A program made the translations under genes and the position numbers. Positions 24,408 through 32,496 of a DNA stretch of 64,000 nucleotides are shown here, piece after piece; position 1 is the stretch's first letter, and every line of letters starts with the position of its first letter. The stretch is from positions 496,001 through 560,000 of the forward strand of contig NZ_JAAOYO010000002.1 in assembly GCF_011759505.1 (NCBI RefSeq), written 5' to 3'. The notes under the pieces were generated by a model, which did no database searches, had not been told where the DNA came from, and saw only the letters and a program-made list of their open reading frames with translations. The DNA is from Curtobacterium salicis (lineage in GTDB: Bacteria; Actinomycetota; Actinomycetes; Actinomycetales; Microbacteriaceae).

Positions 24408-25457
24408 TCAGGGCACGCGCTCGAGCCACTCCCGCGTCGAGAACTTCGTGTCGACGAGCTCCTGCGCCTTCTGCCGCTCGGCGTCGGTCACGTGCCCCTC
24501 GGTCGCCCCGTAGAGCTTGGTGAACGTGCCGACGAGCCGGTCGATGATCTCGGCACGGCTCAGTCCGGTCTGCGACCGCAGCGGGTCGACACGCTTCGCG
24601 GCGCTCGTCGTCCCCTTGTCGCTCATCTTCTCGCGGCCGATGCGGAGGACCTGCGCCATCTTCTCGCCGTCCATGTCGTAGCTCATGGTGGCGTGGTGCA
24701 GCAGCGACCCGGTGCCCAGACGCTTCTGGGCGGCGCCGCCGATCTTGCCCTTGGTCGAGGTGATGTCGTTGAGCGGCTGGTAGTAGGCCTCGATGCCCAG
24801 GGACTTCAGCGCCTCGATCACCCACTCGTCCAGGTACGCGTACGAGTCGGCGAAGGTCATGCCCTGCACGAGCTCGGTCGGCACGTACAGGGAGTACGAG
24901 ATGATCGCGCCGGCGTCCATGAACATCGCGCCGCCGCCCGAGATGCGGCGGACGACCTGCACGCCGTACTTCTCGGCTCCGGCGGGGTCGACCTCGTTCT
25001 TCAGCGACTGGAACGAGCCGATCACGACTGCCGGCTGGTCCCACTCCCAGATGCGGAGCGTCGGTCCACGGCGTCCGGCGCCGACCTCCTCGGTGAGGAC
25101 CTGGTCGAGCGCGAGGTGCTCGTTCGGGCTGATCGGCCCCTCGTGGATGACCTTCCAGTCGTAGTCACGCCACGACGAGGCCCGCGACAGGGCACGGCGG
25201 ACCGCGACCCCGACGGACTCGGGGGTGAAGCCGAGCAGGACGGCGTCCTCCGGCAGCGCGTGCCGAACGGCGGCCGCGATCCCGGCGGCGTCGGTGTCGG
25301 CCCGCAGCCCGTCGACCGCCCGGTCGATGAGCGGGAGCGCGTCGTCCGGTTCGAGGAAGAAGTCACCCGCCAGACGGAACTGGTCGATCCTGCCGTCGAC
25401 GACCTCCAGGTCGACGACGACGAGCTTGCCTCCGGGGACCTTGTACTCACCGTGCAT
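24408..25457 (-). CDS. Lipoate-protein ligase family protein
   Basis: The 349-residue protein has a roughly 95-residue N-terminal domain that resembles the LplA accessory domain (VVDGRIDQFRLAGDFFLEP, ALPEDAVLLGF). The BPL/LplA/LipB catalytic domain follows: RRISGGGAMFMDAGAIISYSL, and the lysine segment TSTKGKIGGAAQKRLGTGSLLHHATM. It should attach lipoate, octanoate or a related acid to a carrier protein. The accessory domain precedes the catalytic domain, the reverse of E. coli LplA but common in actinobacteria. TAGGGT lies 6 bases before ATG 25457. Confidence 0.88.
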   Translation of the reverse strand: MHGEYKVPGGKLVVVDLEVVDGRIDQFRLAGDFFLEPDDALPLIDRAVDGLRADTDAAGIAAAVRHALPEDAVLLGFTPESVGVAVRRALSRASSWRDYDWKVIHEGPISPNEHLALDQVLTEEVGAGRRGPTLRIWEWDQPAVVIGSFQSLKNEVDPAGAEKYGVQVVRRISGGGAMFMDAGAIISYSLYVPTELVQGMTFADSYAYLDEWVIEALKSLGIEAYYQPLNDITSTKGKIGGAAQKRLGTGSLLHHATMSYDMDGEKMAQVLRIGREKMSDKGTTSAAKRVDPLRSQTGLSRAEIIDRLVGTFTKLYGATEGHVTDAERQKAQELVDTKFSTREWLERVP

Positions 25458-25579
25458 GCCGCCACCCTATTCCGGGAGGCACGTGGCGGCCGGGTGGCGA
25501 GCCTCCCGTCCGACAGGCGGTCCGTCCGCATCCGCGGCTGGTCGACCACCTGCGGTCGGTTTCGCAATAGGGTCGTCGG
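25458..25579. promoter_or_regulatory. Divergent leaderless promoters flanking a palindromic element
   Basis: TAGGGT on - (25469-25464) is 6 bases before ATG 25457, and TAGGGT on + (25568-25573) is 6 bases before GTG 25580. Between them at 25472-25512 is a copy of the dispersed GGGAGGC/GCCTCCCGTCC element, here not in a terminator position. Confidence 0.65.
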
Positions 25580-26272
25580 GTGGGCAGACAGGGGAGCGGC
25601 GAGCCGAACGAGTTCTCGCGGGCGCTCGTCGACGCGATCGACGACCTCCGGGTCCGACGCGGTGTCTCCACGCCGGCCCTGATCGCGCGAGCCGGCTTCA
25701 GCCGCGGCTACTACTACAAGCGCACCCGCGGCGAGACCTCGTTCAGCACCAACGACGTCCAGACCATCGCCGAGGCGCTCGGCGTCCCGGTCCGCACCCT
25801 GCTGGAGCCGGCCATCACCGAGACGGACCGGCGGGGCGCCGCCGAGGTGGACGACCGGCCCGACGCAGCGCTCCTCGGGTACCGGCTGCGGAAGCTCGTG
25901 GCCCTGCACGTCGCGCGGACGCCCGCGCCCCCGGTCGACCGCGCGGTCCGTGCGGCGCTGGCGAAGCGGGGGCGTCTGCTCGCCGGTGCCGACTGGGAGC
26001 AGCTGCTGGCCGGCGAGCCGACGGAGGTCACCGACGACGACCTCCGGACGGTGGCGGAGTTCTTCGACGTGCCCGCCGAGTACCTGCTCCGTGTCGCGGT
26101 GCCCGGGGTCGTCGACGTCCTCGACGCCCGGCTCGAGGTCGAGACCGCCCTGGCCGAGACCGGTGTCGGGATCGCGGCCCGGTCGGTCAACGCGGCCTCC
26201 CCCGCTGAGCTCCTGGCCATCGCGGACGCGATCCGCGCCGCCGCCCCGTCCGAGCGCGGGGGCCTCCGGTGA
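25580..26272 (+). CDS. HTH (XRE-like) regulator, first gene of a four-gene operon
   Basis: The 230-residue protein begins with an XRE-like helix-turn-helix (about residues 17-75, LRVRRGVSTPALIARAGFSR and TNDVQTIAEALGVPVRTLL). A second half repeats an HTH-like layout (LTVAEFFDVPAEYLL type, about residues 155-175) and ends in a helical region. The next gene is an ImmA/IrrE-like peptidase, and such pairs usually consist of a repressor and the peptidase that inactivates it. TAGGGT 6 bases upstream supports the leaderless GTG start. The stop overlaps the next GTG by 4 bases. Confidence 0.83.
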   Translation: MGRQGSGEPNEFSRALVDAIDDLRVRRGVSTPALIARAGFSRGYYYKRTRGETSFSTNDVQTIAEALGVPVRTLLEPAITETDRRGAAEVDDRPDAALLGYRLRKLVALHVARTPAPPVDRAVRAALAKRGRLLAGADWEQLLAGEPTEVTDDDLRTVAEFFDVPAEYLLRVAVPGVVDVLDARLEVETALAETGVGIAARSVNAASPAELLAIADAIRAAAPSERGGLR

Positions 26273-26787
26273 GGACGGTCCGGACGAACCGCCTGACGAC
26301 GCAGCTGGCGGAGGCCGCGATCGACGGTCTCGCCCTGCCGGCGGGACCGATCACGTTCGACACACTCCGGACGTCGCTCGAGCGCTGGTTCGGCAAGCCG
26401 GTCCGGGTCGCACCGCTGGACTCGCTGCCCGCTCGCGGTCAGCCGGCGAGCGTCACCGGGCTGTACCTCAACACGGCGGACGCGGGGCAGGTGTACTTCC
26501 ACCCGGACGACCCGCGGCTCTACCAGCTGTTCGTGGTGCTCCACGAGTTCATGCACATCGCGGCCGGACACGGCGGCTGCCACGTCCCGGCCGACGTCCT
26601 GGGTCGGGGGTACGCCGGGGTGACCGCCGAGGTCTCGGCCGCACGGGCTCGCGTCCCCGGCCGGACGTCCCCCGACCAGGCGCGCAGCGTCGACATCGAG
26701 GAGCTCGTCGCCGAGCGCGGCGCGATGCTGCTGCTCACGCGCCTCCGGACGTCGACCGCGTCGCCGGGCGAGGACGCCTTCGCGTGA
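26269..26787 (+). CDS. ImmA/IrrE-like metallopeptidase
   Basis: The 172-residue protein carries the zinc peptidase motif HEFMHIAAGH (HExxH, about residues 91-100), preceded by the strand VYFHPDDPRLYQLFVVL. A later acidic helix (VDIEELVAERGAMLLLTRL) could give the third ligand. In known pairs this family cleaves or relieves the neighbouring XRE repressor. It overlaps the HTH gene upstream and the membrane-protein gene downstream by 4 bases each, so it is translated with them. No membrane segment is present. Confidence 0.85.
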   Translation: MRTVRTNRLTTQLAEAAIDGLALPAGPITFDTLRTSLERWFGKPVRVAPLDSLPARGQPASVTGLYLNTADAGQVYFHPDDPRLYQLFVVLHEFMHIAAGHGGCHVPADVLGRGYAGVTAEVSAARARVPGRTSPDQARSVDIEELVAERGAMLLLTRLRTSTASPGEDAFA

Positions 26788-27692
26788 TCGCCGCGGCGTT
26801 CTGGGCGGTCGTCGGGCTCCTGCTGCTCCGGGTCGACGCGTTGGCCAGCGCCGAGCGGCGGCCGGCCTTCTTCGCCGCCGCCCTCGGAGTGGTCGGCATC
26901 TCCACGGTGGGTGTGGTGTGGCCGGTCGACGACATCGACGCGGCGCTCGGCGACGTCAACGCGATCGACCTGGTGCAGGTCCTCGCCGCCACCGCCGCCT
27001 TCTGGTTCCTCCGTGACGCCACCCGTGCCCACACCGGGTCCGCTGCACGGTCGCGCCTCCGGTGGTTGGTCGCCGTGCTCCTGGTGGAGACGGTGACCTT
27101 CGTCGCGATCCCGGACCACGTGGGCGAACCGACGACGTACGTCCACGAGCACCTGCACCTGCCGGCGACGTGGGTGCACATCGTCGTCTACATGCTCGCG
27201 ATGGGCTGGTTCGCGGCGGACTCGATCCGCGTGCTCCTGCCCCGGGTCCGCGGGGCCGACGTGCTCTTCGTCATCGGGTTCGCGCTCGTGGTGCTGTCCG
27301 TGGTCGCCGAGCTCGTCGACGTCACCGCGGTGTTCGTCGCCGGTGGGCAGACCGGGTTCTCGCGGGCGATGCTCGTCACCTTCAACAGCCTGTTCTACCC
27401 GGGGCTCGTCGGCATCGCGCTGGCGCACGGGTGGCGCACGGTCCGCCGGTTGTCCTCGACCCTGTCCTGGCGTGCCGTGTCGGTGCGGTTGTTCCTGATC
27501 TCAGCGCGCGACCGCAGTGACGGACCGCCCGCCCTCCGGGTGCCCGGCGGGCCCGAGGTCGCCGCCGCGCAGCGGTACATCGAGGTCCGCGACAAGATCG
27601 TCGCGGGCCGTCTGGAAGCCACGGAGAACGAGGAGCACTTCTTGCGACGAGTGGACGCACGACTGGCGAGCGGGGTCAGCGCATGGGCCTGA
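26784..27692 (+). CDS. MAB_1171c/DUF6545-type multi-pass membrane protein
   Basis: The 302-residue protein has about seven hydrophobic helices in its first 230 residues (for example VIAAAFWAVVGLLLLRV, AALGVVGISTVGVVW, VLFVIGFALVVLSVVAEL). A soluble C-terminal region of about 70 residues follows, with RDRSDGPPALRVPGGPEVAAAQRYIEVRDKI being typical of the MAB_1171c-type family. Proteins of this kind are often encoded beside XRE-like and ImmA-like genes in actinobacteria; their function is unknown. GTG 26784 overlaps the upstream stop by 4 bases. Confidence 0.82.
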   Translation: MIAAAFWAVVGLLLLRVDALASAERRPAFFAAALGVVGISTVGVVWPVDDIDAALGDVNAIDLVQVLAATAAFWFLRDATRAHTGSAARSRLRWLVAVLLVETVTFVAIPDHVGEPTTYVHEHLHLPATWVHIVVYMLAMGWFAADSIRVLLPRVRGADVLFVIGFALVVLSVVAELVDVTAVFVAGGQTGFSRAMLVTFNSLFYPGLVGIALAHGWRTVRRLSSTLSWRAVSVRLFLISARDRSDGPPALRVPGGPEVAAAQRYIEVRDKIVAGRLEATENEEHFLRRVDARLASGVSAWA

Positions 27693-28903
27693 TCGGAGCG
27701 GTGACGGGGACGGTGGCGGCCGCGGGGGTCGCGGCGGTGACGGCAGCGGGGGTGGTCGTGGCACGGAAGGCGGTGCACCCGCGCCCGAAACGCACCGTCA
27801 CCGTGCTCGAGGTCGGCCGGTCGGACACGGCGCCGGCGCCCACTGCCGCGGCCACGCCCACGGCCACGGCCACGACCACGACCACGACCACGACGACGAC
27901 GACGACGATCACCGTGCCGTCCGACGAGCAGACCCGCTGCCCCGGCGAGTACCGCGTGTACTTCGACGACGCGCGCCACAGCCTCCTGGTCGGCGACGTG
28001 CTCGACGACGACGGCGACCGGGTCCGCCGGGCGGTCCTCGGCGGACCGGAGGCCCTGCCGGCTCCCGGCGACGAGCTGGTCTGGAGCGGCTACCTGATCG
28101 ACCGGCCCGGAGCGGTGTCGCCGGACTTCGACGAGGTCGTCATCACCGCGGACGACTCGGTCCGGACGGCGTGGTCCTTCCCCGTAGCGGGAGCGACGAC
28201 GTGGGCGATCCACGTGCACGGCATCCACTCGGGACGGCAGGCGATCCTCCGCGCCGTGCCGGACACCCTCGCCGCCGGCATGAGCTCGCTCGTGATCGGG
28301 TACCGCGGCGACGTCGAGGACGACCGGGGGCTGCCGGCCACGTTCGGCACGGACGAGTGGCACGACCTCGACGCGGCGATGCGGTACGCCGTCGACCACG
28401 GTGCCGAGCGGCTGGTGCTCGTCGGGTGGTCGATGGGCGCGACGATCGCCATGCACGCCGCGAACGACTCGGCGCTCCGCGACCGGATCGACGCGATGGT
28501 GCTGGTGTGTCCGGCGCTCGACTGGTTCGCAGCCCTCCGCGCGGGTGCGGCGAAGGCCGGGTTCCCCGGGTTCCTCGGTTCCCTCGGCGCCGTCGCCCTG
28601 ACGGTCCCCGGGCTGTCGCGCATCGCCGGCCTGCGGGCGCCGATCCCGATGCGGCGACTCCGGCCGACGGCCCCGGCCGGCCTGCCGATGCTCCTGCTGC
28701 ACAGTGTCGGCGACCGGGACGTGCCGATCGAGGCCTCGCGCCGGTTCGTTGCTGCGGCAGGAACGACGGCGACCCTGGTCGAGATCGCACCGTGCCCGCA
28801 CGGCAGTGAGCTGAACCGTGAACCGGAACGCTTCCACGGCGCGGTCGCGGACTTCCTGGCCCGTGTTCCTGCCCTATCGGAGGAAGACGCAGTACACGGA
28901 TAG
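27683..28903 (+). CDS. Membrane-anchored alpha/beta hydrolase with Thr-rich linker
   Basis: The 406-residue protein starts with a hydrophobic anchor (residues 1-27) followed by a Thr-rich linker of about 25 residues encoded by ACG/ACC repeats (27846-27910). The hydrolase domain shows HVHGIHSGRQ (oxyanion region), the nucleophile elbow GWSMG, the acid in SVGDRDVP and the histidine in CPHGSE. The substrate is unknown. The gene overlaps the membrane-protein gene by 10 bases and closes the HTH-ImmA-membrane operon, so it could be the effector of that system (inference). Confidence 0.85.
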   Translation: MGLIGAVTGTVAAAGVAAVTAAGVVVARKAVHPRPKRTVTVLEVGRSDTAPAPTAAATPTATATTTTTTTTTTTTITVPSDEQTRCPGEYRVYFDDARHSLLVGDVLDDDGDRVRRAVLGGPEALPAPGDELVWSGYLIDRPGAVSPDFDEVVITADDSVRTAWSFPVAGATTWAIHVHGIHSGRQAILRAVPDTLAAGMSSLVIGYRGDVEDDRGLPATFGTDEWHDLDAAMRYAVDHGAERLVLVGWSMGATIAMHAANDSALRDRIDAMVLVCPALDWFAALRAGAAKAGFPGFLGSLGAVALTVPGLSRIAGLRAPIPMRRLRPTAPAGLPMLLLHSVGDRDVPIEASRRFVAAAGTTATLVEIAPCPHGSELNREPERFHGAVADFLARVPALSEEDAVHG

Positions 28904-29019
28904 GGTACGGTGGTGCTCATCGGCGGGGTCGGCGTCGTCGTTTGGGGGGGATGCCGACCCGCCGCCACATCCTGCACCGACGCCCTCGCGCGGTCCGATC
29001 CGGCACCGCGCGATCCGGT

Positions 29020-29892
29020 TCAGGCCGTCGCGACCGCGCGGCCCAGCCAGGTGACCAGGTCCGCGACGACCTCGTCCCGGTTCGTCTCGTTGTAGACCTC
29101 GTGCCGGGCGCCGTCGTACACGCGGACGGTGACGTCGGAGAGCCGGCCGCGACGCCGGTACGCGCGGGCGAGCAGCTCGACGGAGCGGGGCCCGCCGAGG
29201 GAGTCCTCGGACCCGACCTGCAACAGCATCGGCAGGTCGTGCGGGATCCGCCGCCGCGGCAGGCCGAGCAGCCGCAGGGTGTCGGGCAGGCCGAAGAGCC
29301 CGAGCACGTCGGCCTCCACCGCGAGCGGGTCGAGCCCGACGGCGTCGATGACGGCACGGTCGCGGGTGAGCCACTCGTGCGTCGTCGGACCGGAGGCCGC
29401 GTGCCGCCGGTTCAGGTCGCCGCCGTTCATCAGCCCGGGCAGTCGGAGCGCGCTGGCGGACAGGACCACGCCGGCGTACTCCTGGGACGAGGTGTTCACG
29501 ATCCGCTGCGCCATCAGCGACCCCCACGAGTGGCCGAGCAGCACCACCGGCAGGCCGGGGTCGTCCGCCTTCGCGACCGCGGTCATCTGCTCCACGGCCG
29601 CGATCGCCGCACGCAGGCCGCCCGGTCCGAGCCGCCCGAGTCGGGCATGGTCGCCGTCCCACTGCGCCAGACCGGTCCGTCCGTGTCCGCGGTGGTCGTT
29701 CGCGTGCACGGTCCACCCGGCCCGCACCAGGTCCTGGGCGAGCGGTTCGTACCGGAGGCCGTGCTCACCGACACCGTGCGCGATCTGCACGACGCCCTTC
29801 GGCTTGGCGGCGCGCCAGGTCGAGTAGACGATCTCGACACCGTGGGCGTCGGTGAACGAGGAGTCGCCGCGGGCGGCGGAGAACGTGGGCAC
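29020..29892 (-). CDS. Alpha/beta hydrolase, monoacylglycerol-lipase-like
   Basis: The 290-residue enzyme has AHGVGEHGLRYEPLAQDLVRAG, HDHRGHGRT-like (NDHRGHGRTG), the nucleophile elbow GHSWGS, and the late GSEDSLGGP acid and YDGARHEVYNE histidine. This is the typical order of serine aquaporin S33/monoacylglycerol lipase proteins. It likely hydrolyses lipid esters in the cytoplasm. GTG 29892 is chosen because GAGGA lies upstream and the conserved protein begins immediately after it. Confidence 0.87.
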   Translation of the reverse strand: MPTFSAARGDSSFTDAHGVEIVYSTWRAAKPKGVVQIAHGVGEHGLRYEPLAQDLVRAGWTVHANDHRGHGRTGLAQWDGDHARLGRLGPGGLRAAIAAVEQMTAVAKADDPGLPVVLLGHSWGSLMAQRIVNTSSQEYAGVVLSASALRLPGLMNGGDLNRRHAASGPTTHEWLTRDRAVIDAVGLDPLAVEADVLGLFGLPDTLRLLGLPRRRIPHDLPMLLQVGSEDSLGGPRSVELLARAYRRRGRLSDVTVRVYDGARHEVYNETNRDEVVADLVTWLGRAVATA

Positions 29893-29919
29893 GGCAGCAT
29901 CCTCGCAGACCGCGCACCT

Positions 29920-29941
29920 GTTCACCCGGCGTTCACCCGGC
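29920..29941 (+). promoter_or_regulatory. PHO box: two tandem 11-bp PhoP repeats
   Basis: GTTCACCCGGC occurs twice in direct tandem (29920-29930, 29931-29941). This matches the 11-bp direct-repeat units bound by actinobacterial PhoP (core GTTCACC), and overlaps the -35 region of the pit promoter. Confidence 0.8.
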
Positions 29942-29957
29942 GGCTCGTCCACGGGCC

Positions 29958-29963
29958 TAGCGT
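29958..29963 (+). promoter_or_regulatory. -10 element of leaderless pit gene
   Basis: TAGCGT, 7 bases before ATG 29971 and 16 bases after the PHO box. Confidence 0.65.
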
Positions 29964-29970
29964 CTCGCGC

Positions 29971-31113
29971 ATGGACGTCCTCGTCACAGTCGTGTTGGTG
30001 ATCGTGGTGGCCCTCGTGTTCGACTTCACGAACGGGTTCCACGACACCGCGAACGCCATGGCCACCTCGGTGGCCACGGGTGCCCTCAAGCCCCGCACCG
30101 CCGTCCTCATCTCCGCCGTGCTCAACCTGGTCGGTGCGTTCCTCTCCACCGAGGTGGCGAAGACCGTCTCGCAGGGGATCATCCGCGAGGGCCAGGACGG
30201 CATCCACATCTCCCCCACGATGATCTTCGCGGGACTGGTCGGAGCCGTGCTCTGGAACCTCGGGACGTGGTACTTCGGTCTGCCGTCGTCGTCCACGCAC
30301 GCGCTGTTCGGCGGTCTGATCGGGGCGTCGATCATCGGTGCCGGGCTCAACTCGGTCGACTGGGCCACCGTGGTCTCGAAGGTCGTGCTGCCGGCGCTGC
30401 TCTCCCCCGTCATCGCGGGCGTCATCGCCCTCGTGGCGACCTTCTTCGCGTACCGCCTGACGAAGAACGCCACCACGCACGGCGCCGCGACCGGGTTCCG
30501 GCACGGGCAGACGATCTCCGCATCGCTGGTGTCGCTCGCACACGGCACGAACGACGCGCAGAAGACGATGGGCGTCATCACGCTGACTCTCATCGCAGCG
30601 GGCTACCAGGGCGCGGGCACCGGTCCGGCACTCTGGGTGATCCTGGCCTGCGGGCTCGCGATCGCGCTCGGCACCTACATGGGCGGCTGGCGGATCATGC
30701 AGACCGTCGGCAAGAAGATCTCCGACGTGCAGTCCCCGCAGGGCTTCGCGGCGGAGACGAGCTCGGCCGCGACGATCCTCGTCTCCTCGCACCTGGGCTT
30801 CGCGCTCTCCACGACGCACGTGACGAGCGGCTCGGTCGTCGGCTCCGGCCTCGGCAAGAAGCTGGCGGACGTGCACTGGGGTGTCGTCGGCAAGATCGTC
30901 ATCGCCTGGGTGATCACCCTGCCGTCCGCGGCGATCGTCGGTGGGCTCGCCACGTGGCTCGCCTCCACCTCGACGATCGGCCTGGTCGTCGTGGCGCTGC
31001 TCGCCCTGGCCGGCGGGCTGACCTTCTTCGTGCTGGCCCGGCGCAAGCCGATCAGCGCGGCCGACGTGCACGAGGGCACCACGGAGCGCGAGCCCGTGGC
31101 CGCCGGGAACTGA
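29971..31113 (+). CDS. pit: Inorganic phosphate transporter, PiT family
   Basis: The 380-residue membrane protein has the two PiT signatures: the N-terminal FDFTNGFHDTANAMAT and the internal SLAHGTNDAQKTMG, each with the functional GANDVANA-like pattern. About ten hydrophobic helices surround them. It takes up phosphate or metal-phosphate by proton symport. A PHO box at 29920-29941 upstream implies control by the PhoP response regulator. TAGCGT 7 bases before the ATG supports a leaderless start. A small membrane-protein gene follows after 11 bases. Confidence 0.95.
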   Translation: MDVLVTVVLVIVVALVFDFTNGFHDTANAMATSVATGALKPRTAVLISAVLNLVGAFLSTEVAKTVSQGIIREGQDGIHISPTMIFAGLVGAVLWNLGTWYFGLPSSSTHALFGGLIGASIIGAGLNSVDWATVVSKVVLPALLSPVIAGVIALVATFFAYRLTKNATTHGAATGFRHGQTISASLVSLAHGTNDAQKTMGVITLTLIAAGYQGAGTGPALWVILACGLAIALGTYMGGWRIMQTVGKKISDVQSPQGFAAETSSAATILVSSHLGFALSTTHVTSGSVVGSGLGKKLADVHWGVVGKIVIAWVITLPSAAIVGGLATWLASTSTIGLVVVALLALAGGLTFFVLARRKPISAADVHEGTTEREPVAAGN

Positions 31114-31124
31114 GGGAGGAACCG

Positions 31125-31394
31125 ATGGACATCGACTTCACCGCCATCGGCACCGTCGCAGGCGTCGGCTTCGTGGCCGCCGTCGGCGTGGTGCTGCTCT
31201 ACACGCTGGGGTTGCGACTGCTCGGGACCGGGCAGCCGGTGGACGCGGGCGGCGAGAAGACGCAGTACTCCGAGGAGACGGCGCGCTCCGGTACGACACC
31301 GCCGGTGGCGTACCTCGGTGCCGGTGTCTGCTTCGCGCTGTGCATCGCGGCCGTCCTCTACGGCATCTGGATGACGATCCCGCAGTTCCACTGA
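31125..31394 (+). CDS. Small two-helix membrane protein co-encoded with PiT
   Basis: The 89-residue protein has two hydrophobic helices (residues about 8-32 and 61-82) separated by a polar loop (GTGQPVDAGGEKTQYSEE). It resembles nothing I can name. GGGAGGA lies in the 11-base gap after pit, so the two genes form one unit and may act together, for example as a small transporter subunit; that is inferred from position. Confidence 0.75.
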   Translation: MDIDFTAIGTVAGVGFVAAVGVVLLYTLGLRLLGTGQPVDAGGEKTQYSEETARSGTTPPVAYLGAGVCFALCIAAVLYGIWMTIPQFH

Positions 31395-31395
31395 C

Positions 31396-31427
31396 GGCCG
31401 GCCGGGACACCCCGTCCGGGGCCGGCC
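31396..31427. terminator. Putative terminator after the pit unit
   Basis: GGCCGGCC (31396-31403) is repeated in inverted register at 31420-31427, with a 16-base loop. Confidence 0.45.
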
Positions 31428-31454
31428 CCAGGCCGTGCCTGGGATGATCGGCCG

Positions 31455-32396
31455 GTGACCCACCACCGCATCGAGACCACCCCGGACACCGCCGTCGACG
31501 TGCTCACCGCCGAACGCCGACCGGTGCTGACCGTCGACCCGGGTGACACCGTCACGGCGTCGACGCTCAGCGCGGCCGGGTACACCGAACGGCTGCCGGC
31601 CCCGGGCGTCGAGGAGTCCACACTCATCGCCTCCCGCCGCGGCCACTGCCTGCTCGGTCCGATCGCCGTCAGGGGTGCCCGGCCCGGGCAGGTGCTCGCC
31701 GTGCACTTCGACGACCTGGTGCCGGACGACTGGGGCTACACCGGTTCGGGTGGCGTCGACACCCCGTTGAACCGTGCCCTCGGCCTGGCCGATCCGTCCA
31801 CGCGCGGGCCGCTGCTCTGGGACGTCGACCACGCGGCGGGCACGGCACACAACCAACTCGGGCTCGGGGTGCGGACGGCTCCGTTCCTCGGCGTCGTCGG
31901 GCTGCCGCCGGAAGCCACGGGCGAGCACTCCACGATCCCGCCGCGACCCCTCGGCGGCGGCAACATCGACTGCCGGGAGCTCGTCGCCGGCGCCACCCTG
32001 TACCTGCCGGTGACGGTGCCGGAGGCGCTGCTCTCGATCGGCGACGGCCACGCGGCCCAGGGCGACGGCGAGGTCTCGGGCACCGCCGTCGAGTGCGGCA
32101 TGACGACCACGATGACCCTGACGCTGCTGGACGAGGCACCGGTCGCGGGCATCTACGCGGACACCCCGGCGGGACGCATCACGTTCGGGTTCGACGCAGA
32201 CCTCAACGCCGCGACCGCGACCGCGCTCGACCGGATGGTCGACTGGATCGCCGGCTCGTACGACATCACCCGCGCCGAGGCGCTCGGCATGGCGAGCGTC
32301 GCCGTCAGCATGCGGGTCACCCAGGTTGCGAACCGCACCTGGGGCGTACACGCGCTCCTGGCGCACGACGCGGTCCTGACGCGGGCGGTCGACTGA
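31455..32396 (+). CDS. Acetamidase/formamidase family protein
   Basis: The 313-residue protein matches the FmdA/AmdA family. Visible blocks are GPIAVRGARPGQVLAVHF, PRPLGGGNIDCREL, GDGHAAQGDGEVSG and ATALDRMVDWIAG. The family hydrolyses formamide or short amides, often under nitrogen control. The gene stands alone between the pit unit and a terminator. GTG 31455 has no obvious Shine-Dalgarno. Confidence 0.9.
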   Translation: MTHHRIETTPDTAVDVLTAERRPVLTVDPGDTVTASTLSAAGYTERLPAPGVEESTLIASRRGHCLLGPIAVRGARPGQVLAVHFDDLVPDDWGYTGSGGVDTPLNRALGLADPSTRGPLLWDVDHAAGTAHNQLGLGVRTAPFLGVVGLPPEATGEHSTIPPRPLGGGNIDCRELVAGATLYLPVTVPEALLSIGDGHAAQGDGEVSGTAVECGMTTTMTLTLLDEAPVAGIYADTPAGRITFGFDADLNAATATALDRMVDWIAGSYDITRAEALGMASVAVSMRVTQVANRTWGVHALLAHDAVLTRAVD

Positions 32397-32397
32397 C

Positions 32398-32455
32398 GGA
32401 CGGGAGGCCCGGCGGACGTGAGCGGGTCTGCTCACGTCCGCCGGGCCTCCCGTCC
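32398..32455. repeat. 26-bp perfect palindromic terminator, GGACGGGAGGC element
   Basis: Bases 32398-32423 and 32430-32455 are perfect reverse complements with a 6-base loop. It lies between the convergent amidase and SDR genes and shares its outer arms with the elements at 15531, 50528 and 53212. Confidence 0.85.
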
Positions 32456-32496
32456 GGTGCGCGTGTCCGGCGGGTGCCTGGCACGCGGGTGACCGG

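Noticed and set aside
25472-25512. Terminator between lplA-like and HTH genes
   Set aside because: The genes diverge here, so no transcript ends; the element is counted as a dispersed repeat instead.
28913-29095. Leaderless-looking 60-aa ORF after the hydrolase
   Set aside because: TAGGGT precedes it by 6 bases, but the ORF overlaps the end of the opposite hydrolase gene and the hexamer includes the stop codon of the upstream gene, so chance is likely.
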